DNA from: Catellatospora sp. TT07R-123
Lineage (GTDB): Bacteria; Actinomycetota; Actinomycetes; Mycobacteriales; Micromonosporaceae
NCBI RefSeq assembly: GCF_018327705.1
Contig: NZ_BNEM01000002.1
Coordinates: 3,596,001 to 3,660,000, forward strand
Length of the DNA: 64,000 nucleotides
Reading direction: 5' to 3'
How positions within the stretch are numbered: position 1 is the first letter of the stretch; each line of letters starts with the position of its first letter. Below the pieces are notes generated by a model. The model made no database searches and was not told the origin of the DNA. It saw nothing but the letters and a program-made list of their open reading frames with translations. The position numbers and the translations under genes were made by a program. This document shows positions 25,919-34,959 of the stretch, piece after piece.

Positions 25919-27763
25919 ATGCCCGAGTTGCGTTCCCGTACGTCCACCCACGGTCGCACGATGGCCGGCGCCCGAGCCCTGTGGCGCGCCACCGGCATGA
26001 CCGACGACGATTTCGGCAAGCCGATCGTCGCGATCGCCAACAGCTTCACCCAGTTCGTGCCGGGCCACGTACACCTCAAGGACCTCGGCGGCCTCGTCGC
26101 CGACGCGGTGTTCGAGGCGGGCGGCGTCGGGCGCGAGTTCAACACCATCGCCGTGGACGACGGCATCGCCATGGGCCACGGCGGCATGCTCTACTCGCTG
26201 CCCAGCCGCGAGCTGATCGCCGACGCGGTCGAGTACATGGTGAACGCGCACTGCGCCGACGCGCTGGTCTGCATCTCGAACTGCGACAAGATCACCCCCG
26301 GCATGCTGCTGGCCGCGCTGCGCCTCAACATCCCCACCGTGTTCGTCTCCGGCGGCCCGATGGAGGCCGGCAAGACCGTCGCGGTCGAGGGCGTGGTGCA
26401 CACCAAGCTCGACCTGATCGACGCCATGGTCGCCGCCTCCGACGACAAGGTCAGCGACGAGCAGCTCGGCCGCATCGAGCGCTCCGCCTGCCCGACCTGC
26501 GGCTCCTGCTCCGGCATGTTCACCGCCAACTCGATGAACTGCCTCACCGAGGCGATCGGCCTGGCGCTGCCCGGCAACGGCTCGACCCTGGCCACGCACG
26601 CCGCCCGCAAGGCGCTGTTCGAGCGGGCCGGTTCGCTGATCGTCGAGCTGTGCAAGCGCTACTACGACGGCGACGACGCCTCGGTGCTGCCGCGCGCCAT
26701 CGCCAGCCGCGAGGCGTTCGAGAACGCGGTCGCGCTCGACGTGGCCATGGGCGGCTCGACCAACACCGTGCTGCACCTGCTGGCCGCCGCGCGCGAGGCC
26801 GAGCTCGACTTCGGCGTGGCCGACATCGACGCGATCTCGCGCCGGGTGCCGTGCCTGGCCAAGGTCGCGCCCAACAGCCAGCAGTACCACATGGAGGACG
26901 TGCACCGCGCCGGCGGCATCCCGGCCCTGATGGGCGAGCTGAACCGGGGCGGGAAGCTGCACACCGGCGTCCACTCGGTGCACTCGCCCGACCTGGAGAG
27001 CTGGCTGGCCGACTGGGACATCCGCAGCGGCAGCACGCTGCCCGAGGCGGAGAAGCTGTTCCACGCCGCGCCGGGCGGGGTGCGCACCACGCAGCCGTTC
27101 AGCACCGAGAACGTGTGGTCCACGCTGGACACCGACGCCGCGGGCGGCTGCATCCGCTCCGTCGAGCACGCGTACACCGTCGACGGCGGCCTGGCGATCC
27201 TGCACGGCAACCTCGCCCCGGACGGCGCGGTGGTCAAGACCGCGGGCGTCGGCGAGGAGAGCCTGCGCTTCCGCGGCCCCGCCAAGGTGTTCGAGTCGCA
27301 GGACGACGCCGTCACCGCCATCCTCGCCAACGAGATCGTCGCCGGCGACGTCGTCGTGATCCGGTACGAGGGCCCGCGCGGCGGCCCCGGCATGCAGGAG
27401 ATGCTCTACCCGACCTCGTTCCTCAAGGGCCGGGGCCTGGGCAAGGCCTGCGCACTGATCACCGACGGCCGGTTCTCCGGCGGCACCAGCGGCCTGTCCA
27501 TCGGGCACATCTCGCCCGAGGCGGCCGGCGGCGGCCTCATCGCCCTGGTCGAGAACGGCGACACCATCGCGATCGACATCCCCGCCCGCACCCTGGAGCT
27601 GGAAGTCGACGCGGACGTCCTCGCCGAGCGCCGCCTCCACCAGGACAAGCGCGAAAAGCCGTACACCCCGGTGAACCGCGACCGCCCGGTCTCCGCCGCC
27701 CTGCGCGCCTATGCCTCCATGGCCACCAGCGCCTCCGACGGCGCCTACCGCCGCGTCCCGTAA
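25919..27763 (+). CDS. ilvD: Dihydroxy-acid dehydratase
   Basis: 614 residues. It dehydrates dihydroxy acids in valine/isoleucine synthesis with an iron-sulfur cluster. Cluster cysteines are Cys122 (SNCDKITPG) and Cys194/197 (CPTCGSCSG). The sequence is of the long class close to E. coli IlvD, including [10 protein letters not shown] and [17 protein letters not shown]. It is divergent from the GGDEF-EAL gene; CACACT ends 6 nt before the ATG, hinting at a leaderless message. It stands apart from ilvB-N-C and probably has its own promoter. Confidence 0.96.
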   Translation: MPELRSRTSTHGRTMAGARALWRATGMTDDDFGKPIVAIANSFTQFVPGHVHLKDLGGLVADAVFEAGGVGREFNTIAVDDGIAMGHGGMLYSLPSRELIADAVEYMVNAHCADALVCISNCDKITPGMLLAALRLNIPTVFVSGGPMEAGKTVAVEGVVHTKLDLIDAMVAASDDKVSDEQLGRIERSACPTCGSCSGMFTANSMNCLTEAIGLALPGNGSTLATHAARKALFERAGSLIVELCKRYYDGDDASVLPRAIASREAFENAVALDVAMGGSTNTVLHLLAAAREAELDFGVADIDAISRRVPCLAKVAPNSQQYHMEDVHRAGGIPALMGELNRGGKLHTGVHSVHSPDLESWLADWDIRSGSTLPEAEKLFHAAPGGVRTTQPFSTENVWSTLDTDAAGGCIRSVEHAYTVDGGLAILHGNLAPDGAVVKTAGVGEESLRFRGPAKVFESQDDAVTAILANEIVAGDVVVIRYEGPRGGPGMQEMLYPTSFLKGRGLGKACALITDGRFSGGTSGLSIGHISPEAAGGGLIALVENGDTIAIDIPARTLELEVDADVLAERRLHQDKREKPYTPVNRDRPVSAALRAYASMATSASDGAYRRVP

Positions 27764-27804
27764 CCCCCGCCCGCGCGGCGCCCCCGCCGGGGGCGCCGCG
27801 CCCC

Positions 27805-27865
27805 GTCGATCATGAACTTATGGGCAGGTTCGACGGTGTGCCGCGGGCACAGCTTCCTGATCAAC
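27805..27865 (-). repeat. Dispersed ~60 bp inverted repeat, copy B
   Basis: Reverse-oriented relative to copies A and C. Its complement matches copy C almost base for base, including GATCAGGAAGCTGTGCCCG and CCATAAGTTCATGATC, differing mainly in the centre where GTGCC/GGCAC can form a small hairpin. It lies 41 bp after the ilvD stop. Copies B and C bracket the redoxin gene head to head. Confidence 0.8.
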
Positions 27866-27911
27866 ATGCGAGAGGCGCCGTCCCGACAGCCGGGGCGGCG
27901 CCTCTCGCATG
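27865..27911. terminator. Hairpin between convergent ilvD and redoxin genes
   Basis: A 16 bp perfect stem (27865-27880 with 27896-27911) with a 15 nt loop that holds a further CCCG/CGGG pairing. It abuts repeat copy B and ends 13 nt from the redoxin stop. No T-run. Confidence 0.75.
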
Positions 27912-27924
27912 CAGGGGGCAGGGC

Positions 27925-28494
27925 TTAGGCGGGTTCGTTTTCTGGGCGCCATTTGATGGAGCAGCCGCTGCTGGGGTGGTGGGGTTCGGGGACGGGGGTG
28001 CCGGCGAGGACGTGGTCGATGGCGGCGGCCAGGGCGGCGCCGGTCACCGGGGTGTCGTTGCGGGGGCGGGAGTCGTCGAACTGGCCGCGGTAGGCGAGCT
28101 TGCGTTCGGCGTCGTAGAGGAACAGGTCGGGGGTGCAGGCGGCGCGGTACGCCAGGGCGACCTGCTGGTCGGCGTCGTACAGGTACGGGAACGCGAACCC
28201 GGCCCGGTGCGCCTGCTCGACCAGCCGCGCGGGCGCGTCGTCGGGATAGTTCTCCACGTCGTTGGCGCTGATCGCGACGACGGCCAGCCCCTTCGTCGCG
28301 TAGCTCGCGGCGAGCTCGCCGAACACCTTCTCGACGTGTTTGACGTACGGGCAGTGGTTGGAAAGGAACGCGACCAGCAGCGCCGGCGAGTCCGCGAAGT
28401 CCTTCAGCGCCACCGGATCCCCGCTGATCGCCGACGGCAGCGAGAAGTCCGGCGCCGGCGTCCCGAGATCCACCATGAACGAGTTGACAGCCAT
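27925..28494 (-). CDS. Thioredoxin-fold redoxin (AhpC/TSA-like)
   Basis: 189 residues. The thioredoxin fold begins APDFSLPS, with the active-site segment AFLSNHCPYVKHVEK (Cys48) and ISANDVENYPDD. A second cysteine occurs in RAACTPDLFLYD near 118 and a third near the end in SSGCSIKW (Cys178), a tail motif I recognise from this uncharacterised redoxin subgroup. It probably reduces a disulfide or peroxide; substrate unknown. ATG 28494 follows AGGGGAG at a normal distance; an ATG 9 nt earlier is too close. The gene is bracketed by two inverted copies of the ~60 bp repeat. Confidence 0.8.
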   Translation of the reverse strand: MAVNSFMVDLGTPAPDFSLPSAISGDPVALKDFADSPALLVAFLSNHCPYVKHVEKVFGELAASYATKGLAVVAISANDVENYPDDAPARLVEQAHRAGFAFPYLYDADQQVALAYRAACTPDLFLYDAERKLAYRGQFDDSRPRNDTPVTGAALAAAIDHVLAGTPVPEPHHPSSGCSIKWRPENEPA

Positions 28495-28534
28495 GCCGAC
28501 CATTCTCCCCTGCCCGGTGGCCGCCGTAACGAAA

Positions 28535-28593
28535 CGATCAGGAAGCTGTGCCCGCAACACGCCGTCGAACCTGCCCATAAGTTCATGATCAAC
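28535..28593 (+). repeat. Dispersed ~60 bp inverted repeat, copy C
   Basis: Same orientation as copy A; near-identical complement of copy B. It starts CGATCAGGAAGCTGTGCCCG and ends AAGTTCATGATCAAC. It lies in the divergent gap upstream of both the redoxin gene and glyA, so it is not simply a terminator. Confidence 0.8.
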
Positions 28594-28667
28594 GCGGTGG
28601 AGGGTGCGGCCGGGGCGGGGCGGGGGCGGGGATAGGGTGAGGGTGAGGTGGGGAGAAGGGGGCTGGG

Positions 28668-29933
<1,266 letters not shown>

Positions 29934-29942
29934 GGCAGCCGC

Positions 29943-29964
29943 CGCGCCGCACCCCGGCGGCGCG
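29943..29964 (+). terminator. Short GC hairpin after glyA
   Basis: CGCGCCGC (29943-29950) pairs with GCGGCGCG (29957-29964) around 6 nt, 10 nt past the glyA stop. GC-only dyads arise often by chance in this DNA, so support is modest. Confidence 0.4.
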
Positions 29965-30048
29965 TGATCGTGGGACCACCGGGCCGCGATCGGCGCGCCG
30001 TCGCCCGTCGGTCATACGCTTGCCGACAACCATCACCGCGGGAGCCAC

Positions 30049-31065
30049 ATGAAGCGCGTCACCATCGCCGACATCGCCAGGGCCGCGGGCGTGTCCAAGG
30101 GCGCGGTCTCGTACGCGCTCAACGGCCGCCCCGGCGTCTCCGAGGAGACCCGCCGGCGCATCCTGGCCGTCGCCGAGCAGTTCGGCTGGCATCCCAGCAG
30201 CGCCGCGCGGGCCCTGTCGGACGGCCGCACCGGCGTCCTCGGCATGATCGTCGACCGGCCCGCCCGGACGCTGGGCATCGAGTCGTTCTTCATGCAGCTC
30301 ATCTCGGGCATCGAGGCGACCCTGTCCGAGCGGGACGTGAGCCTGCTGCTCCAGGTCACCGAGGACCCCGAGCGCGAGATCGCGACGTACCGGCGCTGGT
30401 GGGCGCAGCGGCGGGTCGACGGCGTCATCCTGGTCGACCTGCGCCGCGACGACCCCCGCGTGCCGGTGCTGGAGGAGCTGAACCTGCCCTGCGTCGTGGT
30501 CGGCGGCCCCAACGGCCTCGGCAGCCTCCCCGGCGTATGGGCCGACGACGCCGCCGTCACCACCGCCGTCGTCGAATACCTGGCCGCGCTGGGCCACCAG
30601 CGGATCGCCCGCGTCGCCGGGCTGGCCGACCTGTGGCACACCACGCTGCGCGGACAGGCTGTCACCGCCGCCGCCGACCGGGTCGGCCTCACCGACGTGA
30701 CCACGGTGCACACCGACTACACCGGCGAGGAGGGCGCCCGCGCCACCCGGGCACTGCTGTCGCGCCGCCCGTCGCCCACCGCGATCATCTACGACAACGA
30801 CACCATGGCCGTGGCGGGCCTGAGCGTGGCGCACGAGATGGGCATCGCCATCCCGCAGCAGCTGTCCATCGTGGCCTGGGACGACTCGCCGCTGTGCCAG
30901 CTGGTGCACCCGCAGCTGTCGGCGGTCAGCCGCGACATCGCCGCGTACGGCGCGCACGCCGCCGAGCAGCTGCTGAAGATCCTCGACGGCATGCCGCTGC
31001 GCAGTTTCCAGGACACGACGCCCCAGCTCGTGCCGCGCGGAAGCACGGCTCGCCCGGCGGCCTGA
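30049..31065 (+). CDS. LacI-family transcriptional regulator
   Basis: 338 residues. The N-terminal LacI HTH and hinge (TIADIARAAGVSKGAVSYALNG, residues 5-26, then RPGVSEETRRRI and ARALSDGRTGVLG) precede a periplasmic-binding-protein-like sensor domain (about 62-335) that would bind a sugar or similar ligand. No sugar transporter or hydrolase lies beside it, so its target and effector are unknown. A ribosome site GGGAG precedes the ATG. It follows glyA by 115 nt and may have its own promoter. Confidence 0.92.
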   Translation: MKRVTIADIARAAGVSKGAVSYALNGRPGVSEETRRRILAVAEQFGWHPSSAARALSDGRTGVLGMIVDRPARTLGIESFFMQLISGIEATLSERDVSLLLQVTEDPEREIATYRRWWAQRRVDGVILVDLRRDDPRVPVLEELNLPCVVVGGPNGLGSLPGVWADDAAVTTAVVEYLAALGHQRIARVAGLADLWHTTLRGQAVTAAADRVGLTDVTTVHTDYTGEEGARATRALLSRRPSPTAIIYDNDTMAVAGLSVAHEMGIAIPQQLSIVAWDDSPLCQLVHPQLSAVSRDIAAYGAHAAEQLLKILDGMPLRSFQDTTPQLVPRGSTARPAA

Positions 31066-31069
31066 GCCT

Positions 31070-31075
31070 TATGCT
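31070..31075 (+). promoter_or_regulatory. -10-like hexamer, leaderless start
   Basis: TATGCT begins just past the LacI stop and ends 6 nt before ATG 31082; no ribosome site lies between. Confidence 0.45.
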
Positions 31076-31081
31076 CGCCCC

Positions 31082-31633
31082 ATGACCCTGTCGGCGGCGC
31101 AGGCCCGTGACCTGCTCACCGCGCTGCCCGTACGCCTCGGGCCGCCGCTGGGCGAGGGCGAGCTCGCCTACACCGAGCGGGCTTACGGCTTCCGGTTCAA
31201 TCCCGACCACCGCACTCTGCTGGCGGCCGGGCTGCCGCTGGGCGCACGCTGGCCCGACTGGCGCGACGGCGACGCCGGCCAGCTGCGCGACGCCCTCGAC
31301 GCGCCGGTCGACGGGGTGCTGTTCGACGTGCAGGAGAACGGGTTCTGGCTCGACTCCTGGGGCGACCGACCGCGCCGCCTGACGCTGGCCCTGTCGGTGG
31401 CCCGGCGCCGGCTGGGCGAGGCCCCGCGCCTGATCCCCGTGTACGGCCACCGCTACGCCCCCGCCCTGCCCGAACCCGGCCTGCCCGTCTTCTCCGTGGT
31501 CCAGACCGACGTCATCGTCTACGGCACCGACCTGCCCGCCTACCTCCACCGCGAGTTCGACCTCCCCGGCACCCCCGCCCCGGCGCCCGCCGCCCCGCCC
31601 CGCCCCGTCCCCTTCTGGTCCGACCTCCTCTGA
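31082..31633 (+). CDS. SMI1/KNR4 (SUKH)-like protein
   Basis: 183 residues. The segment ERAYGFRFNPDHRTLLAAGLPLGARWPDW near residues 33-62 resembles the SUKH-superfamily start, in which a helix-strand unit binds partners. Known SUKH proteins are often immunity proteins or structural partners, but no toxin lies nearby, so the role is open. It ends in a Pro/Ala-rich tail. The stop codon lies inside a stem formed with the end of the convergent next gene. Family match is moderate. Confidence 0.55.
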   Translation: MTLSAAQARDLLTALPVRLGPPLGEGELAYTERAYGFRFNPDHRTLLAAGLPLGARWPDWRDGDAGQLRDALDAPVDGVLFDVQENGFWLDSWGDRPRRLTLALSVARRRLGEAPRLIPVYGHRYAPALPEPGLPVFSVVQTDVIVYGTDLPAYLHREFDLPGTPAPAPAAPPRPVPFWSDLL

Positions 31634-31663
31634 CCGCCCCCCACCCGGAGGCGTCAGAGGAGG
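31624..31663. terminator. Hairpin made of the ends of two convergent genes
   Basis: CCTCCTCTGAC (31624-31634) pairs perfectly with GTCAGAGGAGG (31653-31663). Each arm contains a gene's last leucine codons and TGA stop, so both convergent genes end in Leu-Leu-stop and share one dyad. Confidence 0.6.
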
Positions 31664-32346
31664 GCGTAGACGGTGGTGGCGTGGGCGACGAGGGTGCCTT
31701 TGGCGGTCATGGTGACGTCGGCGAAGGCCATGGTGCGGCCGAGCTTGGTGAGCCGGGCCGTGACCAGCACGTCGCTGCCGAGCACCGGCCGCTGGAACGT
31801 GGTGGACAGCTGGACGGTCGTCATCGGCACGAACCCGCCCCGGGCCGCGCTGACCGCGATCACCGTCGCCGTGTCGGCGGCTGCCATCAGGGCCTGGCCG
31901 CTGAGCGCGCCGCCCTCCCGGGCCAGCCGGTCCGACCAGGGCAGCCGCAGGGTCGCCCAGTCCGGGCCGGTCTCGGCGACGGTCAGGCCCAGCTCCTGCA
32001 CCCAGGGGGCGAAGTTCTCGGCGAGCACGCGGTCGCCGTCGAAGGCCGCGACGGCCGGCTCGGCGGGGGCGCTGCCACCCGCGACGCTGGGCAGCACCTG
32101 GACCTCGGCGCCGGGCGCGACCGGCGTCTCCTGACCGTCGAGCATGCGGCAGTCCTCTCCGTCGACGTACACGTTGACATAGCGGCGCAGCTCGCCGCGT
32201 TCGTCGCGGACGCGCCTGCCCAGCCGGGGCCAGCGCCGCGAAACCTCGTCGAGCACCGCGCGCAGCGTACCGTCGGCGCCGACCTCCAGTCGCGACTCGC
32301 CGCCGGACTCGGTCCGCAGCGCGCCCGGCACCAGCACGGTGACCAC
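31654..32346 (-). CDS. MoaD/ThiS-like and hotdog thioesterase fusion protein
   Basis: 230 residues with two domains in one frame. Residues 1-92 are a ubiquitin-like MoaD/ThiS sulfur-carrier fold (VLVPGAL, VNVYVDGED, LDGQETPVAPGAEVQVLPSVAGG), whose Gly90-Gly91 falls at the usual C-terminus but is followed by a linker. Residues about 105-230 are a PaaI-type hotdog thioesterase: GGALSGQALMAAADTATVIAV, then TTVQLSTTFQRPVLGSDVLVTARL. An internal GG could not be thiocarboxylated without processing. The GTG overlaps the BNR gene stop by 1 base (TAGTG). Function unknown. Confidence 0.75.
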   Translation of the reverse strand: MVTVLVPGALRTESGGESRLEVGADGTLRAVLDEVSRRWPRLGRRVRDERGELRRYVNVYVDGEDCRMLDGQETPVAPGAEVQVLPSVAGGSAPAEPAVAAFDGDRVLAENFAPWVQELGLTVAETGPDWATLRLPWSDRLAREGGALSGQALMAAADTATVIAVSAARGGFVPMTTVQLSTTFQRPVLGSDVLVTARLTKLGRTMAFADVTMTAKGTLVAHATTVYALL

Positions 32347-33437
32347 TAGAGCCGCACCGCCCGCACGCACAGCACGTCGGGCAGGTGCGCGGCGGCCAGG
32401 GCCCAGCTGTCGCCCTCGTCGGCGCTGGCGTACACCTCGCCGGTGCGGGTGCCGAAGTAGACCCCGGCCGGATCGCCGCCGTCGGCGCACATGGCGTCGC
32501 GCAGCACCGAAGGGTAGAACGGGGCCGTGGGCAGGCCGTACGCCTGCGGGGACCAGGTCGCGCCCGCGTCGGTGGTCCGGAACACCCGGCACCTGAAGTC
32601 GACCGGGAACCGCTGCGCGTCGGCGGTCAGCGGGAAGTTCCACACCGTGCCGCCGCGGTGCGGGTGGGCCACGATCGGGAAGCCGAAGTCGCTGGGCAGC
32701 GAGCCGGCGATGGAGTGCCAGGTGCGACCGTCGTCGTCGGAGCGGTAGACCCCGTGGTGGTTCTGCAGGTAGAGGCGCTCGGGGTCCTCGGCGTCGCGGG
32801 CGACCTTGTGCACGCACTGGCCGAACTCGGGGAACCGCTGCGGTTCGGGCAGGAACACCGCCTGGATGCCGGTGTTGGCCGCGTGCCAGCTGTCTCCGCC
32901 GTCCTCGCTGCGGTAGACGCCGCCGGTCGAGATCGCGGCCAGCACCCGCTGCGGGTCGGTGGGGTGCGGCAGCACGGTGTGGAACGCCTGCCCGCCGAAC
33001 CCGGCGTCCCAGCGGGGCCGGTGCGGGTGGTCCCACAGACCGCGGACCAGGTCATACGTCACGCCGCCGTTGATGGAGCGGAACACCGCGCCCGGCTCGG
33101 TGCCCGCCCAGACGACGTCGGGCTCGGCCGCCGGGCCGGGGGCGATCGCCCACACCCGGCGCAGCGCGGCGCCGGTGTCGGCCGGGAACGCCAGCGGGGC
33201 GTGGTCGGGTTCGCGCCAGCAGCCGCCGAGGTCGTCGCTGACGGCCACGCTCGGGCCGAAGTGCGAGCTGTCGATCCCGGCCAGCAGCCGGGGCGTGGGC
33301 CGGCGGGTGTCGACGCCCACCGCGTACACGGCGGTCATGGGGAACTGAGGCACCGAGACGTCCCAGGCGTCACCGACCCGGTCCCGGCGGGCCAGGAACA
33401 GGCCCTTCGCCGTGCCTATCAGCAGCAGTACGGTCAT
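32346..33437 (-). CDS. BNR/Asp-box repeat beta-propeller protein (sialidase-like)
   Basis: 363 residues with repeated Asp-box motifs such as VFRSINGGVTYD, VYRSEDGGDSWH, VYRSDDDGRTWH, VFRTTDAGATWS and VYASADEGDSW, giving a beta-propeller of the sialidase/WD40-like class. No signal peptide and no clear catalytic tyrosine/arginine triad, so true sialidase activity is doubtful. It is co-transcribed with the MoaD-thioesterase gene; BNR proteins next to a MoaD/ThiS gene are a recurring actinomycete pair as I recall. ATG 33437 precedes MTVLLLIGTAKGLF, the usual N-terminus. Confidence 0.82.
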   Translation of the reverse strand: MTVLLLIGTAKGLFLARRDRVGDAWDVSVPQFPMTAVYAVGVDTRRPTPRLLAGIDSSHFGPSVAVSDDLGGCWREPDHAPLAFPADTGAALRRVWAIAPGPAAEPDVVWAGTEPGAVFRSINGGVTYDLVRGLWDHPHRPRWDAGFGGQAFHTVLPHPTDPQRVLAAISTGGVYRSEDGGDSWHAANTGIQAVFLPEPQRFPEFGQCVHKVARDAEDPERLYLQNHHGVYRSDDDGRTWHSIAGSLPSDFGFPIVAHPHRGGTVWNFPLTADAQRFPVDFRCRVFRTTDAGATWSPQAYGLPTAPFYPSVLRDAMCADGGDPAGVYFGTRTGEVYASADEGDSWALAAAHLPDVLCVRAVRL

Positions 33438-33526
33438 CGCCGACCTCGATCCACCCGTGTCCAGCCGATCGCGGGCCAGTACGCCCGTGACGTCCGACAC
33501 AACACACTACGTGGAACAATCGGGCC

Positions 33527-33871
33527 GTGACCCGCTTCCGCCTGCCCGCCGCCGTCAGCGTCGCCGCCGCCGTCGCCTTCATCGGCGGCCTGCCGATCGC
33601 CGCCGAGGGCGGCCCGTACCCGCTGGTGCTGCTGGTGCCCCTGATGGTCGGGATGTGGGCGTGGCGGGCCGGGACCGACGCCGACGCCGACGGGCTGCAC
33701 GTGCGCGCGCTGCTCGGCTCGCGTGACATCACCTGGCCGCAGATCGACGAGCTGCGGGCCGAGGGGCCGCGCCGCGTGGTCGCCGCACTGCTCGACGGCA
33801 CCGTGGTCCCGCTGACCGCGGTCCGTCCCACCGACCTCCCGCGCCTCGCCGCCACCGCCAACCACTCCTGA
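33527..33871 (+). CDS. Small membrane protein with bacterial PH-like domain
   Basis: 114 residues. Two hydrophobic segments (about 8-26 and 32-50) are followed by ADGLHVRALLGSRDITWPQIDELRAEGPRRVV, the compact PH-like domain of the bPH_6 type found in mycobacterial low-molecular-weight antigen 6-like proteins. GTG start with AACAAT 6 nt upstream and no ribosome site. It is divergent from the BNR gene. Function of the family is unknown. Confidence 0.7.
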   Translation: MTRFRLPAAVSVAAAVAFIGGLPIAAEGGPYPLVLLVPLMVGMWAWRAGTDADADGLHVRALLGSRDITWPQIDELRAEGPRRVVAALLDGTVVPLTAVRPTDLPRLAATANHS

Positions 33872-33917
33872 CCCTGGCGGGGCGGGGCCGTCGGGGCCGT
33901 GCCGCGAGGATGGCGTG

Positions 33918-34841
33918 TCAGTAGCCGTCGTGGACCTGGTTGGTGAGGGGGTCACCGGCGGTGTAGCGGCGCAGCTGCTCGGCGACCAGACGGTACGCCT
34001 TGGGCAGCAAGCCCCGCACCGTTCCGGCCACATGCGGCGTGAGCAGCAGGTTCGGCGCCTCCCACAGCGGGTGGTCCGGCGGCAGCGGCTCGGGGTCGGT
34101 CACGTCGACCGCCGCCCACAGCCGCCCCGAGTTCAGCTCCTTGAGCAGCGCACCCGTCTCGACCACCGGACCGCGCGCCGCGTTGACCAGCAGCGATCCG
34201 TCCGGCATCGCGGCCAGGAACGCCGCGTCGACCATCCCGCGGGTCTGCGGGGTCAGCGGCACGAGCAGCACCACGACGTCCACGTACGGCAGCAGCTCCG
34301 GCAGCTCGTCCACCCCGTGCACGCCCGGCCGGGCGGTGCGGGCCGCGTACGTCAGCTCGACCTCGAACGGCGCCAGCCGCGCGGCGGCGGCTGCCCCGAT
34401 CGACCCCGCCCCCACGATCAGCACCCGCTTGCCTTCGAGCACGTCGGTGGGCGTGACCTCGGCGTACGACCAGCGGTGGTCCGCCTGCGCCCGCGCGTAG
34501 TGGTCGAAGCGCCGCAGCGACGACAGGATCGCCGCCACCACCCACTCGGCGGTGTGCCCGTCATGCACGCCGCGCGCGTCGCACAGCCGCACCCCGTCGG
34601 GCAGCCGCCCCGCCCAGGCGTCCGCACCCGCCGAGAGCAGCTGCACCACCTTCAGATTCGGCATCGCGGCGGCCAGCCCGACGGCGTCGCCGGTGCTCAG
34701 GAACGGCGGCACCCAGAACTCGACCTGTGCCGGGTCGCCGGGCAGCGGATCATCGGCGCGGGACAGCACGTCCACCAGTACACCGGCGGGCAGCGGCCCG
34801 AGCAGCTCGCGACCGGCCTCATGCGGGATCCACATCTGCAC
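33918..34841 (-). CDS. D-isomer-specific 2-hydroxyacid dehydrogenase
   Basis: 307 residues. The NAD Rossmann motif is VLIVGAGSIGAAAAARL near residue 140, followed by the catalytic arginine in NAARGPVVETG and the His in LLTPHVAGT near 285, with a Glu between. Members reduce 2-keto acids (e.g. glyoxylate, hydroxypyruvate) or act on phosphoglycerate; no ACT domain here, so it is not SerA. GTG start with TAGCGT 6 nt before it. Stand-alone gene. Confidence 0.88.
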   Translation of the reverse strand: MQMWIPHEAGRELLGPLPAGVLVDVLSRADDPLPGDPAQVEFWVPPFLSTGDAVGLAAAMPNLKVVQLLSAGADAWAGRLPDGVRLCDARGVHDGHTAEWVVAAILSSLRRFDHYARAQADHRWSYAEVTPTDVLEGKRVLIVGAGSIGAAAAARLAPFEVELTYAARTARPGVHGVDELPELLPYVDVVVLLVPLTPQTRGMVDAAFLAAMPDGSLLVNAARGPVVETGALLKELNSGRLWAAVDVTDPEPLPPDHPLWEAPNLLLTPHVAGTVRGLLPKAYRLVAEQLRRYTAGDPLTNQVHDGY

Positions 34842-34919
34842 GACGCCACGCTAACCCGCCGCACCCCGCCGCCCGCGCGGGACCCGACCGCGGGCGCCAC
34901 GCGAGCTGGGGCCGCTGAG

Positions 34920-34952
34920 AAGGGCACCTTCTACCTCGTAAAAGGTGCCCTT
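34920..34952 (-). terminator. AAGGGCACCTT-type hairpin
   Basis: AAGGGCACCTT (34920-34930) pairs with AAGGTGCCCTT (34942-34952). It lies 8 nt past the end of the sigma-operon membrane gene on the minus strand. The same 11 bp arm sequence builds the terminator at 7624, 27 kb away. Confidence 0.65.
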
Positions 34953-34959
34953 CCTCATC

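Noticed and set aside
25808..27640. N-terminal extension of the GGDEF-EAL frame by about 610 residues
   Set aside because: It runs opposite the highly conserved ilvD gene and has the composition of a shadow frame; the membrane sensor begins at about 25807.
33918..34841. Second phosphoglycerate dehydrogenase (serA)
   Set aside because: The protein lacks the intervening and ACT domains of the true SerA at 17924, so only a general 2-hydroxyacid dehydrogenase call is justified.
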